Source: an uncultured Oleiphilus sp. (GTDB lineage Bacteria; Pseudomonadota; Gammaproteobacteria; Pseudomonadales; Oleiphilaceae). Taken from it: DNA of 64,000 nucleotides. The first letter of the stretch is position 1. Each line of letters opens with the position of its first letter. This document shows, piece by piece, positions 16,797-27,876 of the stretch. The position numbers and the translations under genes were made by a program. The notes beneath the pieces were generated by a model, which ran no database searches, had not been told where the DNA came from, and worked only from the letters and a program-made list of their open reading frames with translations. Where the stretch lies: the NCBI GenBank assembly GCA_913020245.1, contig CAJWAD010000006.1:1-64000 (forward strand). Direction: 5' to 3'.

Positions 16797-18929
16797 TTAT
16801 CGTCTCCAACGATGAAAACTTGTTAGGAAGCTTAGTGCTTTGGCTGAGACATTCTGCCGTTTCCACTCCCCTGCGACATACTTATTTGCTTCGGCCATTG
16901 TTGGGTAAATATGAATCGTACCCAGTACTTTGTTCAGTCCAATGCCGTGCTTCATAGCACTCACAAATTCGCTAATTAAGTCACCCGCGCCAGTGCCGAC
17001 GATGCAGGCGCCAAGCACCTTGTCTTTGCCTGGTTGCACAAGTAATTTAATGCCGCCGAAGTCACTTCCATCAGCAATAGCACGGTCTAGATCGTCAATG
17101 CCGTAGCGCACTACTTGATAGGGAATATTGGCCGCTATTGCTTCGTCTTCACTTAAACCAACGCGTGCAATTTCGGGGTCTGTAAAGGTAGCCCATGGCA
17201 TGACGCTATAATCTACTTTAAAGCGTTTTAGGCTACCAAATAAAGCATTAACTGCTGCGTACCATGCTTGGTGAGACGCTGCATGAGTCAGTTGGTATGG
17301 CCCCACAACATCCCCTACGGCATAAATATTTGGCATGCTGGTTTGTAGATACTCATTCACCTTTATAGTGCCCTGTGGGCTGAGATCAATATTTAAGTTT
17401 TCTAGCCCGAACCCTTTTGTGTTCGCAATTCTACCCACTGAAAAAAGTAGGCAGTCGAAGGGTAAGCGCTCTGTTTCATTGGCATGCTGCAGTTCTAATT
17501 CGTATCCATTTTCTGTTTTATGTACAGCGACGGCTTTTCTTTCTAATTTAAGTGGTAGACCTTCGCTTTCCATACGTTGCCTTACCAGTAAGGCCATATC
17601 GGCGTCTTCTTTTGGCAAGATGCGCCCGATATCATTGACGAGCGTTGTGGTAACGCCCAATCTGTAAAAACTTTGTGCCAATTCGCATCCAATTGGACCT
17701 GCCCCAATTACCACAAGGTTTTTCGGTTTCTCACGGAGCGACCAGATGGTATCAGAGGTAAAATAAGGTGCGCCGCTGAGACCTGGTAACTCTGGTACGC
17801 GGGGGCGTGCGCCCGTAGCCACAACAATATTCCGCGTTGTAATAATCTGATCATTCACTTTGACGCGGTAAGGGTCAATGATTTCGGCTTCGCCCTTATG
17901 GCAATCGACCCCCAGGCCCGTGTAGCGTTCGATAGAGTCATGAGGTTCTATCTTGTCAATAACGGTTTGCACACGCTCCATAACGGCGCGAAAATCGACA
18001 CTACTTTCTTGCACGGATAAACCGTAATGCGAGGCCGTTTTGATATGATGGTTGATTTTGGCGGACCTGATTAATGCCTTGCTTGGCACACAACCTGTAT
18101 TTAGGCAATCTCCCCCCATTTGATGCTTTTCAATGAGGTCTACCTTCGCTTTGACTGCGGCTGCAATATAAGCGCTGACTAACCCGCCAGATCCTGCACC
18201 AATCACGACCAAGTTCGAATCAAATGTCTTCGGCTTAGCGTATGCCCGTAACTGTTTGCTTGCCTGAAGTTTTTCGAGCAAGCGTTTTGCTAATAGGGGG
18301 AAAACACCGAGGGCAGCAAAAGAGATCAGTAAGGTAGGCGACAGTATTTGTCCAAGTTCGTTAACCTGAGCAAGCTGCGTACCTGCGTTGACAAAAATAA
18401 ATGTACCGGGCAGCATCCCTACCTGACTTACGATAAAATAACGCAAGGTAGAAATTTGCACGAGTCCCATCAAAAGGTTCACCGCAAAGAACGGAAATAG
18501 TGGGACCAAGCGTAAACCGAAAAGATAAAAACTCCCTTCTTTGGCAATACCCTCGTTTACTCGACTCAGCATATGCGAGAACTTATTTTCAACATAATCT
18601 CGAAGTACGGTTCTCGCCATTAAAAACGCCAGAGTCGCGCCGATAGTGCTTGCGAACGACACCAGTAAGAGGCCTTTCCAAAGTCCAAATATTGCGCCAC
18701 CCGCTAAGGTGATGACCGCGGCCGCGGGCAATGAAAACGCGGTGACGAGTACATAGAGGGAAAAGAAAGTAGCGGCTGATAATACGGGTTGGTCAGCAGC
18801 ATATTGGATAATTTCGTCGCGTTGACTCAGAAAATAATCAAGGCTTAGGTAGTGACCTAAATCAAAGATAAAAAAACAACTGATGATGGCAATGATGAGG
18901 GCAGCGGTGGAAATTTTTTTAAAGTTCAT
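16797..18929 (-). CDS. TVP38/TMEM64 membrane domain fused to FAD-dependent disulfide oxidoreductase
   Basis: A 710-residue fusion. Residues 1-~225 form a VTT/SNARE-associated (TVP38/TMEM64, DedA-like) membrane domain with several helices and the family's GGAIFGLWKG and LRLVPLFPFFAVN stretches. From ~235 a class I pyridine nucleotide-disulfide reductase follows: FAD site GAGSGG, redox-active GGDCLNTGCVPSK (near residues 273-281), NAD site GAGPIGCELAQ, and a dimer domain with HIYPTMAE carrying the catalytic His-Glu pair. It resembles mercuric or lipoamide reductase but has no N-terminal heavy-metal domain and no C-terminal Cys pair, so mercury reduction is unlikely. The substrate is unknown; activity at the membrane is implied. 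Confidence 0.9.
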   Translation of the reverse strand: MNFKKISTAALIIAIISCFFIFDLGHYLSLDYFLSQRDEIIQYAADQPVLSAATFFSLYVLVTAFSLPAAAVITLAGGAIFGLWKGLLLVSFASTIGATLAFLMARTVLRDYVENKFSHMLSRVNEGIAKEGSFYLFGLRLVPLFPFFAVNLLMGLVQISTLRYFIVSQVGMLPGTFIFVNAGTQLAQVNELGQILSPTLLISFAALGVFPLLAKRLLEKLQASKQLRAYAKPKTFDSNLVVIGAGSGGLVSAYIAAAVKAKVDLIEKHQMGGDCLNTGCVPSKALIRSAKINHHIKTASHYGLSVQESSVDFRAVMERVQTVIDKIEPHDSIERYTGLGVDCHKGEAEIIDPYRVKVNDQIITTRNIVVATGARPRVPELPGLSGAPYFTSDTIWSLREKPKNLVVIGAGPIGCELAQSFYRLGVTTTLVNDIGRILPKEDADMALLVRQRMESEGLPLKLERKAVAVHKTENGYELELQHANETERLPFDCLLFSVGRIANTKGFGLENLNIDLSPQGTIKVNEYLQTSMPNIYAVGDVVGPYQLTHAASHQAWYAAVNALFGSLKRFKVDYSVMPWATFTDPEIARVGLSEDEAIAANIPYQVVRYGIDDLDRAIADGSDFGGIKLLVQPGKDKVLGACIVGTGAGDLISEFVSAMKHGIGLNKVLGTIHIYPTMAEANKYVAGEWKRQNVSAKALSFLTSFHRWRR

Positions 18930-19063
18930 GGGTACGTTTACAAATTAGGTCTAGGGAGAATGTGAATGCGCGTGTCTGCGCAATCAAGGTTTAACTATAC
19001 AGTACAATAAGACAAAACAACCCTAAAACAGTTCCAAGGTTTAACGTTAGTCGCGGTAATTGT

Positions 19064-19405
19064 TTACTCTTCGTGAATTAGTGATTGTAAAAAGTCACAA
19101 AGTTGAAGCATTTGTTCCGCTGAGAGCGAGCTGACCGCCTTTTTCCCCATGGTTGAGACCATTTTTATGCTGCCGCTGACCCCGATACTGACGAATTTTC
19201 GAGTGATAGCGCCCGCCTGAATAATGTCCATGGGTTGATGGAAGTAAAATGCCATCGATTCTGCAGTCATGGCACTAATAAGGTCTGCAAACAAACGTCT
19301 GCTTTGCTTATCAGTGGGCGCGTCACGTATGGTTGCAAGGTGTTGTTGGATGTTGGCCGCGAGTTCTGGTGATAGTGGCGAGGACAAAAAGGTTTGCGAG
19401 GGCAT
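19064..19405 (-). CDS. Hypothetical protein, 113 residues
   Basis: A small, mostly helical soluble protein without cysteines that could bind metal, without a signal peptide or membrane helix. I do not recognise the family. A conserved-looking middle (SMAFYFHQPMDIIQAGAITRK) and a C-terminal helix (LSAEQMLQLCDFLQSLI) suggest a genuine folded protein. It is co-directional with the large oxidoreductase, 134 bases upstream of it, and divergent from hemB. Confidence 0.6.
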   Translation of the reverse strand: MPSQTFLSSPLSPELAANIQQHLATIRDAPTDKQSRRLFADLISAMTAESMAFYFHQPMDIIQAGAITRKFVSIGVSGSIKMVSTMGKKAVSSLSAEQMLQLCDFLQSLIHEE

Positions 19406-19554
19406 TTGGGCTCCATTAATGGCTTACTCGAGTTCGCGCTACTATACCTTGTTGTAGATCTTTCGTTAACGGAACGCAGTGTCGAATGCGTCTCGGTTTT
19501 TATGCCCTGTATAAATCGTTGTAGGTCATTTTGAATATACCAAGATAAGGCTAG

Positions 19555-20643
<1,089 letters not shown>

Positions 20644-20652
20644 GATGATGAT

Positions 20653-21528
20653 GTGCGGCTACTTTTTGCTTTTATCGTAGGTGTAAGCTGGAACTGCTCA
20701 GTGAAAGCTGACGATCTGCGTTTGACGTGGAGCGAGCCGGCTAAGCAGCAAAGTTTAATAACGCCCTCGGATCAAGCCATCTACGCGAACTTCGCTGTGA
20801 TTCAGCAGTTTCTGCAACGTAACCTGGCCCTAGTTGCGCCTCTAGAGTTTCGGTTTAGTAGCCAACTTGGCCTAGATTATGATACCGAGTTGCAGCGCAT
20901 ACGTCTTCCTGTCGACCAGTTAAATGAAGTTTGGCTGCGCCTACAACAGCGCTATCCAGAGCAACTCATTGTGCGGGAAACTATCTATGCAGCGGCACTT
21001 CAGCATCGCTTGTTTCATGAGTTTGTGCGAGCCCTGGCATATCAGCAGAAATGGGAAGTGGCCGGCTCAGAAAATGATGTTTTTGATAGTATTGCCGTAC
21101 TTTTACAATTACATCAGAACATTGAGGCGCGTGATTATATTCTCGATGCGTTTGAATATTTCCTTCTTTATGATAAAAGTTTGTTGGCCTTCAATGAAGA
21201 TCGATTCAGCGATGAATTTGCAGCGGATGAGCAGCGTTACAGCAATGTCCTATGCTTGGTCACCGGTTTCGACGCTTGGAACGATCGTACGGAACAAAGT
21301 CCTGTGACGTCGCGGTTATGCGTAAATAGCTATGGTCGTGAAATGAGGCGGTTTGAAGAACGCATCGCCGAGACGTTGAAGGCGGATAACCAGATCCAAA
21401 TGTGGTTTGATGACTTGCCATCCGAACCGACCATATCGGCCCCGCTAGATGTCACTGATGCGCGGGGTTCTCTGCAAGCGTTGCCGTTTAAATCGGGCGC
21501 TGAGTTACCCCCGGCAAACACAAAATAA
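20653..21528 (+). CDS. DUF4344-like putative metallopeptidase, degenerate zinc site
   Basis: A 291-residue exported protein (signal peptide in the first ~22 residues, GTG start, AGGA 7 bases upstream). The pattern of DUF4344 'putative metallopeptidases' is visible: a His-Glu segment followed by a conserved acidic stretch and, later, DEFAADEQRYSNVLCLVTGFDAW. The latter matches the family's D-E-H-x-x-x-E-Q-R-x-x-N-x-x-C pattern. But the expected HEXXH reads HEFVR, and DEH reads DEF, so two metal-binding histidines are lost. It is probably inactive as a peptidase or has a new role. It follows hemB by 9 bases. Confidence 0.7.
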   Translation: MRLLFAFIVGVSWNCSVKADDLRLTWSEPAKQQSLITPSDQAIYANFAVIQQFLQRNLALVAPLEFRFSSQLGLDYDTELQRIRLPVDQLNEVWLRLQQRYPEQLIVRETIYAAALQHRLFHEFVRALAYQQKWEVAGSENDVFDSIAVLLQLHQNIEARDYILDAFEYFLLYDKSLLAFNEDRFSDEFAADEQRYSNVLCLVTGFDAWNDRTEQSPVTSRLCVNSYGREMRRFEERIAETLKADNQIQMWFDDLPSEPTISAPLDVTDARGSLQALPFKSGAELPPANTK

Positions 21529-21531
21529 GCC

Positions 21532-21735
21532 CTAGTACCAAATAACAAACGCGGCAGCGGCCGCAACGCCGCATCGTTCCGCGTAATCACTGGTGCGGCA
21601 AATCTGTTTTGCGGCAGCATAAGTGAGCGCAGAACCAATAATATACAGTTCTAAATCACGTTCTTTTTGAAAAGATGAACAGCCGCTCATTAATAGCGTT
21701 AGTGAGGCAGCTAAGCACAACATCCACTTTTTCAT
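21532..21735 (-). CDS. Small lipoprotein of unknown function
   Basis: A 67-residue protein with a lipoprotein signal peptide (MKKWMLCLAASLTLLMSGC, lipobox LMSGC, lipidated Cys19). A short mature part has two further cysteines (QICRTSDYAERCG), probably a disulfide, and an alanine-rich end. The start at 21735 is supported by GGAG 8 bases upstream; an in-frame ATG at 21753 would spoil the signal peptide. It lies downstream of rnfE on the same strand with a 123-base gap and converges on the preceding gene with 3 bases between. Confidence 0.7.
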   Translation of the reverse strand: MKKWMLCLAASLTLLMSGCSSFQKERDLELYIIGSALTYAAAKQICRTSDYAERCGVAAAAAFVIWY

Positions 21736-21858
21736 TAAGGTCTCCACAACCAAGCGTTGTATCGGGTTTAAGGTAGATCGCGTATCCTACAAAGCTGTTG
21801 TGTTGTGAGCAAGCCTTGGTTGCTGTGAACGTGAAATAGAACGCAGCGATCAAACAGA

Positions 21859-22572
21859 TTAGCTAATATTGCCCGTAACGCGCACGCGTTTTGAGCCAGT
21901 CTTTACGTCATGAGCACGCGCAGCTTTGGCCTTAGCGATGCGGTCGTCGATCACGTTCTTGCCAGCGATGATTAGTCCCATGCCCACAAATGCACCTGGT
22001 GGGAGAATCGCAAATAAGAAATTGTTGTAGTTATCTATAAGCTGAATTTCCCAATCTCGAGCTATGTCACCAAAAATTAGTGACATGTCGCTAAATAAGG
22101 TGCCTTGTCCGATCAGTTCTCGCATGGCGCCGAGTAATAACAAGACCACCATGAAGCCTATACCCATCATTAACCCATCTAGTGCTGCCGGCACGATAGA
22201 ATGTTTGCTTGCAAACGCATCGGCACGGCCAAGAATTGCGCAGTTGGTAACGATAAGGGGAATAAATATACCAAGAATTTCATAAAGTTCGTACGTGTAG
22301 GCCTGCATAAGTAGCTCTGCGCAGGTGACCAATGAAGCGATAATCATCACAAAAGCAGGCAGTCTGATTGAGTCATTGACAAAATTGCGAATCAGAGACA
22401 CTGCAACGTTAGATAGCACTAACACTATTAGCGTCGCAAGCCCAAGTCCTAAGGCATTGACAACGGTACCCGTGACCGCCAGCAGCGGGCAAAGGCCGAG
22501 CAGCTGAACCAGTGCCGGATTATTATCCCAGAGACCATTTTGAGTCAGTTTAACGAAATCAGTGTTAGCCAT
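21859..22572 (-). CDS. rnfE: Rnf electron transport complex subunit RnfE
   Basis: A 237-residue integral membrane subunit with about six helices and the family stretches [21 protein letters not shown] and [20 protein letters not shown]. Rnf couples electron flow between ferredoxin and NAD(H) to ion movement across the inner membrane; in gammaproteobacteria it also serves to keep SoxR reduced. I start at 22572 because the ATG overlaps the rnfG stop (ATGGCTAA) and the N-terminus then matches E. coli RsxE length. A start 12 codons earlier is possible. Last gene of the rnf unit. Confidence 0.95.
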   Translation of the reverse strand: MANTDFVKLTQNGLWDNNPALVQLLGLCPLLAVTGTVVNALGLGLATLIVLVLSNVAVSLIRNFVNDSIRLPAFVMIIASLVTCAELLMQAYTYELYEILGIFIPLIVTNCAILGRADAFASKHSIVPAALDGLMMGIGFMVVLLLLGAMRELIGQGTLFSDMSLIFGDIARDWEIQLIDNYNNFLFAILPPGAFVGMGLIIAGKNVIDDRIAKAKAARAHDVKTGSKRVRVTGNIS

Positions 22573-23368
22573 TAGTTGCACCCATTGTTCGGGTTGAATC
22601 ATTTGCATGATTAAAAGTAGGCGAGGGTAGCTGATTCGAGGTGTTCTGCGGGGCTGTCATGTAATTATCCAGATCGATAAGCTCGCCTTGTGTTTTATTT
22701 ACTATAGCGTCTTTGTATTTATCAAACACCTTCAATGCACGGTAGACGGCAGCGACAATCACCCGGGGGGTAATTGTCGCTCCTGTTAGTTGATCAAACT
22801 CTCCGCCATCCTTTTTAACTGCCCAAGCTTTTTTACTGGTATTGGTCAGCGATTTTCCATTGAAACCGAGTACCCAATCTGATTTTTTGAGTTCTATTTT
22901 ATCACCGAGCCCCGGCGTTTCTTTGTGTTTTAAAATACGCAGGCCACTAATCTCACCGGCTAGGTTCACACCCAAAACCATATGGATTTCACCGGTGTAA
23001 CCATCGGGTGCAACGAGCGGTAGGATCAGTATGTTTGCTTGATCATTTTTACGCGCAATAAATGCTTCGCGTTTTTCTGCCAAACCTAGTGCTTGGGCCT
23101 TAATCCAAAACGTATCACTGAGCAAATCATTGTCATGCTCACTCAACGGTACGATTTCATATAGCGCGGCGGCACGCGCTTTTTTAATCTCCGCTTTAAT
23201 ACGTTCTGCAGTGCCGGTCTGAGTCAGAGCAATCAACCCTGCGGTAATGACAGCAAATAAGCTCAGCCCAAATGCGCCACGCAGAATAGACTGCGCAAGG
23301 GTCATCTCGTTGTCTTGCTTACTTTTATGGTCATTTTCGTTTTCCATATCTATCGGCTCGGTATTCAT
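22565..23368 (-). CDS. rnfG: Rnf complex subunit RnfG (covalent FMN)
   Basis: A 267-residue membrane-anchored subunit: one N-terminal helix (about residues 30-52), then a periplasmic FMN-binding domain. The flavinylation motif is TGATITPRV, whose second Thr (the family's [ST]GA[ST] site) receives FMN by ApbE. The ETPGLGDKI stretch is also typical. It starts 9 bases after rnfD and overlaps rnfE. No apbE gene is seen in the window, so flavin transfer must be encoded elsewhere. The last ~35 residues are polar and variable. Confidence 0.95.
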   Translation of the reverse strand: MNTEPIDMENENDHKSKQDNEMTLAQSILRGAFGLSLFAVITAGLIALTQTGTAERIKAEIKKARAAALYEIVPLSEHDNDLLSDTFWIKAQALGLAEKREAFIARKNDQANILILPLVAPDGYTGEIHMVLGVNLAGEISGLRILKHKETPGLGDKIELKKSDWVLGFNGKSLTNTSKKAWAVKKDGGEFDQLTGATITPRVIVAAVYRALKVFDKYKDAIVNKTQGELIDLDNYMTAPQNTSNQLPSPTFNHANDSTRTMGATNG

Positions 23369-23377
23369 GGTTCGAGG

Positions 23378-24421
23378 TTAGGGCTTGTCAGATGCTTTGG
23401 GTCCGCGATTCGCTTTTTTATAACCATAAGCACGAGGTTGGGTATAAGCATCAATAAAGGGCGCTGCGAAATTCATTAGCAATACCGCAAAGGCTATGGC
23501 GTCCGGATAACTACCCCAGACGCGGATAATGTAGGTGAGTAGGCCGATACCAAAACCGTATATCAAGCGGCCCAAGTTTGTGGTAGCTGAAGAGACTGGA
23601 TCTGTCGCGATAAAAAAAGCGCCGAGCATCGTTGCCCCAGCAAATAAATGTAAGCTCAATGGTGCGCTTTGATCTTCGTCCCATCCGAAAATCAAGGCAG
23701 GTAATGCAAGGCCTGCGAGAACGGCTGCAGGCGTTTGCCAGGGCATGACCTTCAAGCCAATAAGAACCAAACCTCCGAGCAAAAAAGCTAGATTCACAGC
23801 TTCCCAACCTAGCGCAATACGTTGACCAAAAATCGGGTTGCTACGAATTTCTTCTGCAGTTGAAACGGCCACTTCATGCTTATATACGTCGAGAGGTGTT
23901 GCCCCGGTATAGGCGTCCACTAAAGGCGATAATTCCCAAATAATCGCCAGCGTTTCGGTGATACTTGGCGTATTACTCGCCACCGGATTTGCCCAAGTGG
24001 TCGTCATCGCTAACGGGTAGGAAATTAGCACCAATGCATAGCCGGCCATTGCAGGATTAAAAGGGTTATAGCCGATGCCTCCATATAAGTGTTTTGCAAA
24101 CAGAATAGAAAACAAGCAGGCGACCAGAGATACCCACCAAGGAGCAAAGGGGGGTAATGCCAATCCAAGGAGGACTGCCGTCACTAGGGCGCTATAGTCG
24201 CCAATGTAAAAGCCGATTGGGCGTTTGCGCAGCCAAAGTACAAGTGATTCTGCAGCTACCGCGATCAGAGAGCACCAAATAACGTTGTGCAAATTGCCCC
24301 AACCAAAAAAGTAGGTTTGTAAGGCCAGGCCGGGCAAGGTCATCAGAATCACCCAGCGCATTATGCCAGCGGTGCGCTGTGGGCCTTTCACATGAGGCGA
24401 TGTAATAGATAATAAGGCCAT
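23378..24421 (-). CDS. rnfD: Rnf complex subunit RnfD (covalent FMN)
   Basis: A 347-residue subunit with about ten membrane helices. The flavinylation site is YTGATPLD, and the family stretches [23 protein letters not shown] and [12 protein letters not shown] are present. It is homologous to NqrB of the sodium-pumping NADH:quinone reductase. It overlaps rnfC by one base (TAATG), which suggests translational coupling. Confidence 0.96.
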   Translation of the reverse strand: MALLSITSPHVKGPQRTAGIMRWVILMTLPGLALQTYFFGWGNLHNVIWCSLIAVAAESLVLWLRKRPIGFYIGDYSALVTAVLLGLALPPFAPWWVSLVACLFSILFAKHLYGGIGYNPFNPAMAGYALVLISYPLAMTTTWANPVASNTPSITETLAIIWELSPLVDAYTGATPLDVYKHEVAVSTAEEIRSNPIFGQRIALGWEAVNLAFLLGGLVLIGLKVMPWQTPAAVLAGLALPALIFGWDEDQSAPLSLHLFAGATMLGAFFIATDPVSSATTNLGRLIYGFGIGLLTYIIRVWGSYPDAIAFAVLLMNFAAPFIDAYTQPRAYGYKKANRGPKASDKP

Positions 24422-26697
24422 TAGTTTTCTCGACGCGCTTTGGCGGCATTGAGGGCTGTTTTGGCCGCTGAAACACGTACTTGATTCTTCGCTACCGCGC
24501 GCTCAAATTTTTCGATGGTATCTGAATTGTTAGCCCGCGCATCCTCTAGTGTTTCTTGCATTTTTTCTAGTTTCGCCTGTGCTTTTTCATACACTGCGCG
24601 TAAGGAATCAAGATCGTTTTCGGTACTGGGTTCCAAACTTGTCTCTGATTTTTTAACCGTTGATGGCGTTGTGGCCGTAGACGTCGATACAACTGCTTCA
24701 TAATTTTGCTTGGCTTGTGTTACCCGCGCTTGCGTTTTGTCTACCGCACGTTGTAACTTTTCGACAGTGTCCGGATTGTTTAGCTTAGCATCGGCAAGTG
24801 TAATGAGCATTTTGTCCAGTTTAACTTGGGACCGTTCCCAAATAGACTTCATGTCATCTGTGTTTGGTAGTGAGGTGACAGATTTTTCGAGTACCGTTGG
24901 TTGGTCGGCTGATGCGGCAGTCTCTGCCTTTTCATAAGCTAACCTTGTTTGATTCACTCTGAGTTGATTTTTCTCGATGGCGCGCTGCAACTTCGTAGCC
25001 ATATCTGGATTAGTTTTATTTGTCTCCTCTAACGAGTCGAATAGCTTATCAAGCTTGGTTTGCGCGCTGTCCCAGTTTGCTTTTAATGTTTCGAGAGAAG
25101 GGCCATTTTCCGCTGGCTGCTCGGCGTTGCTTGTTTGTGTTTTTGTGTGTGTTGTTAAATTCGTATCTGCTGACTTGCGCGCCGCTTGCGCTCTTGCCGC
25201 GGCCTCTTTACGCGCTTGACGTTTCGCCTCTTTTTCAGCGACGTCTCGATCTAGACGCTCTTGGCGTGCTTCAAAGCGAATGCGGGCGCGATCAGATTTA
25301 GCATGCGCTTCCGCTTGCTCTTGGATCTCACCCTTGGCGTGACGATAATATTGCACAAGCGGTATGCTACTTGGACAAACGTATGAGCAGGCACCGCATT
25401 CAATGCAATCAAACAGACTGTGTTGTTCTGCTTTCTCATATTCTTGCGCACGCGAAAACCAGTATAGCTGTTGAGGTAAAAGTTCAGCTGGGCATGCTTC
25501 CGCACATAAACCGCAGCGAATGCAAGCTTGCGCTTGATGATCCATTGGTAGCTCTTGCGGCGAGGGCGCTAAGATACAGTTACTGGTTTTTACCAGCGGC
25601 ATGTCAGGTTCGGTGATGGTATACCCCATCATCGGGCCGCCCATAATTAACCGTTCTTGGCGCGCGGGCTGATAGCCATACTGGCCAATCAACCAAGAAA
25701 TAGGCGTTCCGATCAGCGCCTCTACATTACATGGGTCAGCGATTTGTTTGCCTGTTAATGTCGTAATGCGTGAGATAAGGGGCTCACCAAAGCGCAAAGC
25801 GCGGTATACCGCACGCGCAGTGCCTGTGTTTTGACAAACAACACCAATGTCAGCTGGGATGCCGCCGGAGGGTACTTCCTTGCCTGTCAATATTTGAATT
25901 AATTGTTTTTCCCCACCGGAGGGATACTTGGTAGGCACGACGACGAGCTCGATTTCATGTTCATAAGCGCCCGCTTGTTGTTGGCGCTCGTTGAGTGCTT
26001 CTCGCAAGGCTAGGTAAGCTTCAGGCTTGTTGTCTTCCAAGGCGACCAAGCTATTCTTTGGTTCCACCAATCGTGCCATGATTTCAATGCCACGCAATAT
26101 TTCCTCAGCATGCTCGCGCACTAGCATATCATCGCTCGTAATATAAGGTTCACATTCAATGGCATTGATGACTAAGGTGTCGATGCGGCCCGCGATACTG
26201 GGATTGAGTTTAACTTTGGTGGGGAACCCTGCCCCGCCCATGCCGGCAATACCGGCGTTTTGAATGGCTGCATACATTTGCTCTTCATCAAGATTTAAAT
26301 AATCTTGATGAGTGGTTAATGCTGTCCACGTTTCTTTTCCATCTGGGGTTAGCACGATACATGGGGCGCTGAGTCCTGATGGATGCGCCACCGGCAATTC
26401 CTCAATGCTTTCGATTATGCCAGACGTTGGGGCATGCACGGCAACGCTAATTGGACCTTGTGCTTCTGCAATCACTTGCCCCTTCAGTACCTGTTCGCCA
26501 GGCGATACGCATGCTTTTGCAGCTCGACCTATATGCTGTTGTAAGGGTAGGATCAGCCTAGGTGGAAGCAGCGGTGTTTGGATTGGTTTTTGCGTTGACT
26601 GATGTTTGTTTTGTTCTGGGTGCACGCCACCGTGGAAGTCATGCAGCTTACGGCTATTTTTATGATTATTAATCGTCGTAATAGGGATTGGTTGCAT
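24421..26697 (-). CDS. rnfC: Rnf complex subunit RnfC, with a C-terminal triple repeat
   Basis: A 758-residue peripheral subunit that takes electrons from NADH. The core shows the glycine-rich NADH/FMN region ([15 protein letters not shown] reads as [16 protein letters not shown]), the SLBB region and two 4Fe-4S motifs, [12 protein letters not shown] and [12 protein letters not shown]. From residue ~534 a charged helical tail holds three ~62-residue repeats (534-595, 612-672, 693-758). Each contains a KLDK...L pattern and a final KLQRAxxKxQxRV segment. Extended repetitive tails are known in enterobacterial RsxC. It starts 2 bases after the rnfB stop. Confidence 0.95.
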   Translation of the reverse strand: MQPIPITTINNHKNSRKLHDFHGGVHPEQNKHQSTQKPIQTPLLPPRLILPLQQHIGRAAKACVSPGEQVLKGQVIAEAQGPISVAVHAPTSGIIESIEELPVAHPSGLSAPCIVLTPDGKETWTALTTHQDYLNLDEEQMYAAIQNAGIAGMGGAGFPTKVKLNPSIAGRIDTLVINAIECEPYITSDDMLVREHAEEILRGIEIMARLVEPKNSLVALEDNKPEAYLALREALNERQQQAGAYEHEIELVVVPTKYPSGGEKQLIQILTGKEVPSGGIPADIGVVCQNTGTARAVYRALRFGEPLISRITTLTGKQIADPCNVEALIGTPISWLIGQYGYQPARQERLIMGGPMMGYTITEPDMPLVKTSNCILAPSPQELPMDHQAQACIRCGLCAEACPAELLPQQLYWFSRAQEYEKAEQHSLFDCIECGACSYVCPSSIPLVQYYRHAKGEIQEQAEAHAKSDRARIRFEARQERLDRDVAEKEAKRQARKEAAARAQAARKSADTNLTTHTKTQTSNAEQPAENGPSLETLKANWDSAQTKLDKLFDSLEETNKTNPDMATKLQRAIEKNQLRVNQTRLAYEKAETAASADQPTVLEKSVTSLPNTDDMKSIWERSQVKLDKMLITLADAKLNNPDTVEKLQRAVDKTQARVTQAKQNYEAVVSTSTATTPSTVKKSETSLEPSTENDLDSLRAVYEKAQAKLEKMQETLEDARANNSDTIEKFERAVAKNQVRVSAAKTALNAAKARREN
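24424..25098 (-). repeat. Three tandem ~79-codon repeats in rnfC
   Basis: At the protein level the units read [17 protein letters not shown]..., [17 protein letters not shown]... and [17 protein letters not shown]..., each followed by a KNQxRV-type end and a Ser/Thr-rich linker of 16-20 residues. The units have clearly diverged, so the repeat is old and selected as protein rather than a recent DNA duplication. Confidence 0.85.
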
Positions 26698-26699
26698 TG

Positions 26700-27269
26700 T
26701 TACGCTACCCCCTTATCTGTCGCAATTAATGAAGACTGCGGCGCGTTCCAATGCCAGCCCAAAATACCTTTGTCAACCGCTACTAGATCAATACAATCGA
26801 CGGGGCATGGTTCGACGCATAAATCACACCCGGTACATTCAGAGGTAATGACCGTATGCATATGCTTAGCAGCCCCGAGAATTGCATCAACTGGGCAGGC
26901 TTGAATACACTTGGTACAGCCAATACATTCTGCTTCGCGAATCACGGCAACTTGCACGGGTTTTTCTTCGCCGTGCTCTGCATCTAATGCGGGGGCTTCC
27001 ACATCCAGTAAATCGGCTAATGCTTGAATGGTTGCTTCACCACCTGGCGGACATTTGTTAATTTCCTCGCCATTAGCGATGCCCTCTGCGTAGGGGCGAC
27101 AACCCGGGTGACCGCATTGACCGCATTGGGTTTGTGGCAATAGACCGTCAATTTGATCGACGATAGGATTGCCGTCAATTTTAAATCTTATAGCGGCAAA
27201 CCCCAATAACGCTCCAAACACGAGGGCCAGTAATAACAGCGCGAGAATAGCGGTAAGGATAACGCTCAT
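26700..27269 (-). CDS. rnfB: Rnf complex subunit RnfB (iron-sulfur ferredoxin-like)
   Basis: A 189-residue subunit with an N-terminal membrane helix (about 5-25). A 4Fe-4S domain follows ([15 protein letters not shown] ... NKCPPGG), then two ferredoxin clusters ([12 protein letters not shown] and [12 protein letters not shown]). It is the electron entry or exit point facing ferredoxin. It overlaps the rnfA stop by one base. Confidence 0.96.
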   Translation of the reverse strand: MSVILTAILALLLLALVFGALLGFAAIRFKIDGNPIVDQIDGLLPQTQCGQCGHPGCRPYAEGIANGEEINKCPPGGEATIQALADLLDVEAPALDAEHGEEKPVQVAVIREAECIGCTKCIQACPVDAILGAAKHMHTVITSECTGCDLCVEPCPVDCIDLVAVDKGILGWHWNAPQSSLIATDKGVA

Positions 27270-27850
27270 TAGATGCTAACCAAGCCGGTAAAGCCCATAA
27301 ACGCCAGTGACATAATACCTGCAGTGATCATACCAATAGCTGAACCTTGAAAGGCTTTTGGAACATCTGCAACGAGAATACGCTCACGCATAGCGGAAAA
27401 CAGCACGAGCACTAATGCAAAGCCGACGGCGGCGCCGAACCCATACATAATGGATTCGACAAAACCATTCTGCTTTTTAATATTCAGCAGTGCAACGCCT
27501 AACACGGCGCAGTTTGTTGTGATAAGTGGTAAGAAAATACCCAGTACGCGATACAGCAGAGGGCTTGTTTTACGCACGACCATCTCAGTGAATTGCACGA
27601 CAACCGCGATTACTAAGATGAAGGAAATCGTCTGCAGGTAGGCCAGATCTAACGGTTCAAGAATAAAGGTAAAAACAAGATAGGCGCAGACGGATGAAAG
27701 TGTCAGCACAAACGTGGTAGCGAACGACATGCCCATCGCTGTTTCCAGTTTATTGGAAACGCCCATAAAGGGGCACAGGCCCAAAAACTGCACCAGTACA
27801 AAGTTATTTACCAGAATGGTGCTGACCAAAATTAGTAAATATTCGCTCAT
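27269..27850 (-). CDS. rnfA: Rnf complex subunit RnfA
   Basis: A 193-residue protein with six membrane helices, paralogous to RnfE (shared LGLCPFMGV and [14 protein letters not shown] stretches). RnfA and RnfE form an inverted pair holding a membrane iron-sulfur cluster via these conserved cysteines, as known from Nqr/Rnf structures. First of the rnf genes, 26 bases after metG, so the whole unit may be read from the metG promoter. Confidence 0.96.
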   Translation of the reverse strand: MSEYLLILVSTILVNNFVLVQFLGLCPFMGVSNKLETAMGMSFATTFVLTLSSVCAYLVFTFILEPLDLAYLQTISFILVIAVVVQFTEMVVRKTSPLLYRVLGIFLPLITTNCAVLGVALLNIKKQNGFVESIMYGFGAAVGFALVLVLFSAMRERILVADVPKAFQGSAIGMITAGIMSLAFMGFTGLVSI

Positions 27851-27876
27851 AGCGTGTCTGCTCCGAAGCGTGTCGT

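Noticed and set aside
16797-18929. Mercuric reductase (merA)
   Set aside because: No heavy-metal-associated N-terminal domain, no C-terminal vicinal Cys pair, and no mer genes nearby.
25371-25616. 81-codon plus-strand frame inside rnfC
   Set aside because: Antisense shadow over the cysteine-rich ferredoxin region.
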